Virus record (IMG/VR): IMGVR_UViG_3300046808_000542
Location: 1-28,731 of that record
Direction: 5' to 3' (one strand)
Length of the DNA stretch: 28,731 nucleotides
Origin: a virus
The number at the start of each line of letters is the position of its first letter. Position 1 is the first letter of the stretch. The position numbers and the translations under genes were made by a program. A model generated the notes under the pieces. That model saw nothing but the letters and a program-made list of their open reading frames with translations. It was not told the origin of the DNA and made no database searches. Shown one piece after another: positions 26,996-28,731 of this stretch.

Positions 26996-27904
26996 TCAAC
27001 GGCGCAACTTAAACGTCAGATAATCAGCGCCCTCGGCAACGTCACGCACAAAGACGTGGTCTTTGCTGGGGTCAACGACGAGCACACCGCATCCACTGTG
27101 TTCTGATGGCGGTAGTCCCAGCGCATGGCCGTAGCTGTCATGGCGTTTGTAGGTGCCGGTGAGGATGGCGAGGCGGTCACGCTGACGCACGGTGAAATAC
27201 CTCGCCAGCGTGGCGATGTGCGTATGGCCACCCACGTACACATCGGCGTCAATGTCGCGCGCTGCTCTTTCAAGGCCATGCGTTGGATTTAAAATGCTGT
27301 TGCCTCGCCACTTATGGCGCACGGCATAGCGCAAGCGTGATGCGCCGGCGCTGATGTCGAACACCACTTGATGTTGGTCGTACAGTACGGTGGGTCTGAC
27401 AAGGTGACGCAGGAAATCAATACCGGCCAGTGTGTAGGTCCAATTGTCGTGGTTGCCAGCGACGACGACGAGCAACTTATCACCAAGCACCTCTAACCAC
27501 TCTTTGAACATCTGCATTTCATCATCGAACGGCATTGCTTGGCCACGCTGAAGTCCTGCCATCTTTGGCAAAATCCAGTTGTCGATGCCGTCGCCATGAA
27601 ACACGGCGTACATGCCGTGCGTATCCCTGATGATTTCTGCATCACGCATTGCCTGTGCGTAGTCGGTCATGGCGTTGCCGAAGTGCAGGTCTGACAAAAA
27701 CGCCAACGCATACGGCGCTGGCGTCAAAGTGATGTGGTGCTTGTCACGCTCAATGATGCCGGGTTTGCGATTCCATCGCTCACGGCGTTGATACGCCTCT
27801 TTGAACGCCGTTGCCTCCTCGAGGGTGGCAAAGCTCTTGCGGGTTATTCTGCCGTGCTCGCTGACGTTGACACGGTACTTCCTGCCATGTTTCTCAATAT
27901 ACAT
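26996..27904 (-). CDS. metallophosphoesterase with AP2-like N-terminal domain
   Basis: A 302-aa calcineurin-like phosphoesterase. Metal-binding motifs occur in the expected order: FLSDLHFG (D72, H74), HGDGIDNW (D105), AGNHDNW (N151, H152), RHKW (H197) and GGHTHIA (H227, H229). The first ~40 residues (KYRVNVSEHGRITRKSFATL EEA) match AP2/integrase-type three-stranded DNA-binding domains, an unusual combination suggesting a DNA-directed nuclease or phosphatase. The start at 27904 follows AGGAGGTG; the in-frame codon at 27922 lies before it, so the Shine-Dalgarno would be inside the gene. A second, diverged N-terminal copy lies at 1-258. The substrate is unknown. Confidence 0.9.
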   Translation of the reverse strand: MYIEKHGRKYRVNVSEHGRITRKSFATLEEATAFKEAYQRRERWNRKPGIIERDKHHITLTPAPYALAFLSDLHFGNAMTDYAQAMRDAEIIRDTHGMYAVFHGDGIDNWILPKMAGLQRGQAMPFDDEMQMFKEWLEVLGDKLLVVVAGNHDNWTYTLAGIDFLRHLVRPTVLYDQHQVVFDISAGASRLRYAVRHKWRGNSILNPTHGLERAARDIDADVYVGGHTHIATLARYFTVRQRDRLAILTGTYKRHDSYGHALGLPPSEHSGCGVLVVDPSKDHVFVRDVAEGADYLTFKLRR

Positions 27905-27951
27905 AACACCTCCTATCATCATTATGTAGGCGGTGTCAAGGTGTGAGGTTG

Positions 27952-27997
27952 CACCCTCGCTTTCACAATGTCGGCGGCTTGGTTCTGATATTTTCCA
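27952..27997 (-). pseudogene. 46-bp dcd 3'-end remnant (direct repeat, downstream copy)
   Basis: These bases equal 28526-28571 exactly. On the minus strand they encode [15 protein letters not shown], the end of dCTP deaminase, here detached from the gene and read through into QPHTLTPPT before a stop. The remnant marks the far side of the inserted HAD gene, next to the metallophosphoesterase. Confidence 0.92.
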
Positions 27998-28010
27998 TCG
28001 TCAACGCTTC

Positions 28011-28035
28011 AATTAACAAGAATTACTTGTTAGTT
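28011..28035. other. AT-rich hairpin directly after the HAD gene
   Basis: AACAAG (28015-28020) and CTTGTT (28026-28031) pair around AATTA, extending outward with one G-T pair to about 28011/28035. It begins at the HAD stop codon. The base composition differs from the surroundings. No U-run follows. Confidence 0.5.
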
Positions 28036-28523
28036 CAATCGTCAGCTTGCTGATAGTCATCCCATATCTGTTGAGCGTTAATCGTTTGATTTACACCTAA
28101 TCTCCGTAGCTCGCGCAACACGGCGCTATCGTCATCTATCACGATGGGACGATGTCCGGGATAGCGCTCTAGCGCACGCAGGTACATATCAATTTTGACC
28201 AGTACATTGGGGCGAGTATCTCCATCAGAGCGCATAAGAAGCTCATCATAGCGTATGCCGCTTTTCCAAAGCCACCTTTGAGGTGATCCATTGCGAGATA
28301 ACCAGCGCTCGGTTACCAATCGATTCGATTCTCGTCGTCCGGTGAAAATTACGGTGTGGTTGCATACCTTTTGCTGGCGTTGAAGTTCGGCAATTACTGC
28401 TATTCGGGGATGGGCCTTAGCGAACAACATGTGCCACTCATGGTCGGTGGTTGGGCGACAAAAATTTTTGTGTCGAAAACACAACGTTCCATCGATGTCG
28501 CAAAACAAAATCATATCCATCAT
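28035..28523 (-). CDS. HAD-superfamily phosphatase (PNKP-like), accessory gene after dcd (allele B)
   Basis: A 162-aa protein with the HAD phosphatase motifs: FCDIDGTL (D9 nucleophile, D11), FTGRRESNRLVTERWLSRNG (motif II T61 region), K110 (motif III, in NVLVKIDMYLR) and VIDDDSAVLRELR (motif IV acidic residues). The TGRRE...T..WL...LLMR..GD order is that of the phosphatase domain of T4 PseT-type polynucleotide kinase-phosphatases. No kinase domain is present. The likely activity is removal of a phosphate from a nucleic-acid end or nucleotide. ATG at 28523 shares a base with the dcd stop (TGATG), and the dcd tail provides GAGGG as ribosome-binding site. It occupies the slot that holds a different ORF at 303-605. 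Confidence 0.87.
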   Translation of the reverse strand: MMDMILFCDIDGTLCFRHKNFCRPTTDHEWHMLFAKAHPRIAVIAELQRQQKVCNHTVIFTGRRESNRLVTERWLSRNGSPQRWLWKSGIRYDELLMRSDGDTRPNVLVKIDMYLRALERYPGHRPIVIDDDSAVLRELRRLGVNQTINAQQIWDDYQQADD

Positions 28524-28731
28524 CACACCCTCGCTTTCACAATGTCGGCGGCTTGGTTCTGATATTTTCCACTGCGATCGGCGTAGGTCACCCGAGGCCG
28601 TTCGCCGTGGTGGAAGATGCACTGGGCAATGCCCTCATTAGCGTACACCTTGACCGGCACCGTGTTGGTGTTGCTTAGTTCAATGGTCACATAGCCACGC
28701 CACCCTGCCTCGAGCGGTGTCACATTGACGA
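28523..28731 (-). CDS. dcd: dCTP deaminase, C-terminal part (cut by window end)
   Basis: The last ~69 codons of a second dcd allele. The protein ([20 protein letters not shown]...[16 protein letters not shown]) is identical to residues of the full copy at 605-1162, including the catalytic-position Glu in IELSN, while the DNA has several silent changes (for example near 28588 and 28600). It ends in TGA overlapping the HAD gene start, whereas the other allele ends in TAA overlapping its neighbour's start. Only the part up to the window edge is visible. Confidence 0.93.
   Translation of the reverse strand, partial: VNVTPLEAGWRGYVTIELSNTNTVPVKVYANEGIAQCIFHHGERPRVTYADRSGKYQNQAADIVKARV
28526..28571. 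repeat. 46-bp direct repeat, upstream copy (true dcd 3' end)
   Basis: An exact copy of 27952-27997, here forming the genuine end of dcd. The two copies flank the HAD gene and its trailing hairpin. The other allele has the same stretch at 608-653 with one base different. Confidence 0.92.

Noticed and set aside
27905-27945. TTGACA before the metallophosphoesterase gene as a promoter
   Set aside because: No acceptable -10 element lies 16-18 bases downstream; the Shine-Dalgarno occupies that position.
28035-28622. Longer HAD reading frame starting at 28622
   Set aside because: The first 33 codons would lie inside the conserved dcd end in another frame; the ATG at 28523 is coupled to the dcd stop and starts just before the DxD motif.

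Overview
The window looks like one complete, small siphovirus-type bacteriophage genome of about 27.6-27.9 kb, read once around plus about 1 kb of overlap. Every gene I can support lies on the minus strand, with very tight packing: ATGA, GTGA, TGATG and TAATG start/stop overlaps are the rule. The two ends carry the same locus (dcd - accessory gene - metallophosphoesterase) in two diverged versions. The simplest explanation is a circular or circularly permuted genome assembled from a mixed population. I see no integrase and no recognisable lysogeny repressor, so a lytic life style is more likely, without proof. The host cannot be named. The XhlA/holin/amidase lysis set and the ReqiPepy6 Gp37-like tail protein are commonest in phages of Gram-positive-type bacteria, but that is inference.

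Transcription runs from high to low coordinates. (1) 27904-25662: metallophosphoesterase with an AP2-like N-terminal domain, a small unknown protein, amidase endolysin, XhlA-like protein and holin-like protein. (2) 25659-12290: TerS, TerL, portal fused to a MuF-like domain, HK97 gp10-like protein, acidic assembly protein, fused prohead protease/major capsid protein, connectors, tail completion protein, major tail protein, tail chaperones G and G-T made by -1 frameshifting on GGGAAAC, tape measure, distal tail protein, Gp37-like protein, a C1q/TNF-like tip protein and a tail-assembly chaperone-like protein. This block ends at a strong intrinsic terminator (12176-12217). (3) 11938-12289 is the largest non-coding stretch. 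It holds the terminator, a second long hairpin and a near-consensus promoter (TTGACA-17-TATACT) carrying a palindromic operator. (4) 11937-8616: small genes including a ribbon-helix-helix (RHH) protein and tiny membrane proteins, ending with a protein that has an SSB-like acidic tail and then a terminator. (5) 8519-605: an RHH gene behind its own promoter/operator, a primase-helicase, a 22-bp inverted repeat that may be an origin, a zinc-ribbon-like protein, a VRR-NUC-type nuclease, many small unknowns, a lysozyme-like protein, a protein with three putative DNA-binding domains, and dCTP deaminase.

The most unusual feature is the accessory slot just after dcd. One end of the window has a 100-codon ORF there; the other has a HAD-type phosphatase gene flanked by a perfect 46-bp direct repeat of the dcd 3' end. 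The dcd tail provides both the repeated sequence and the ribosome-binding site for whichever gene follows. Other points of interest are the 22-bp inverted repeat at the primase stop codon, operator-like motifs shared between control regions, a structured non-coding locus at 12036-12217, and three copies of a BamHI-centred palindrome.
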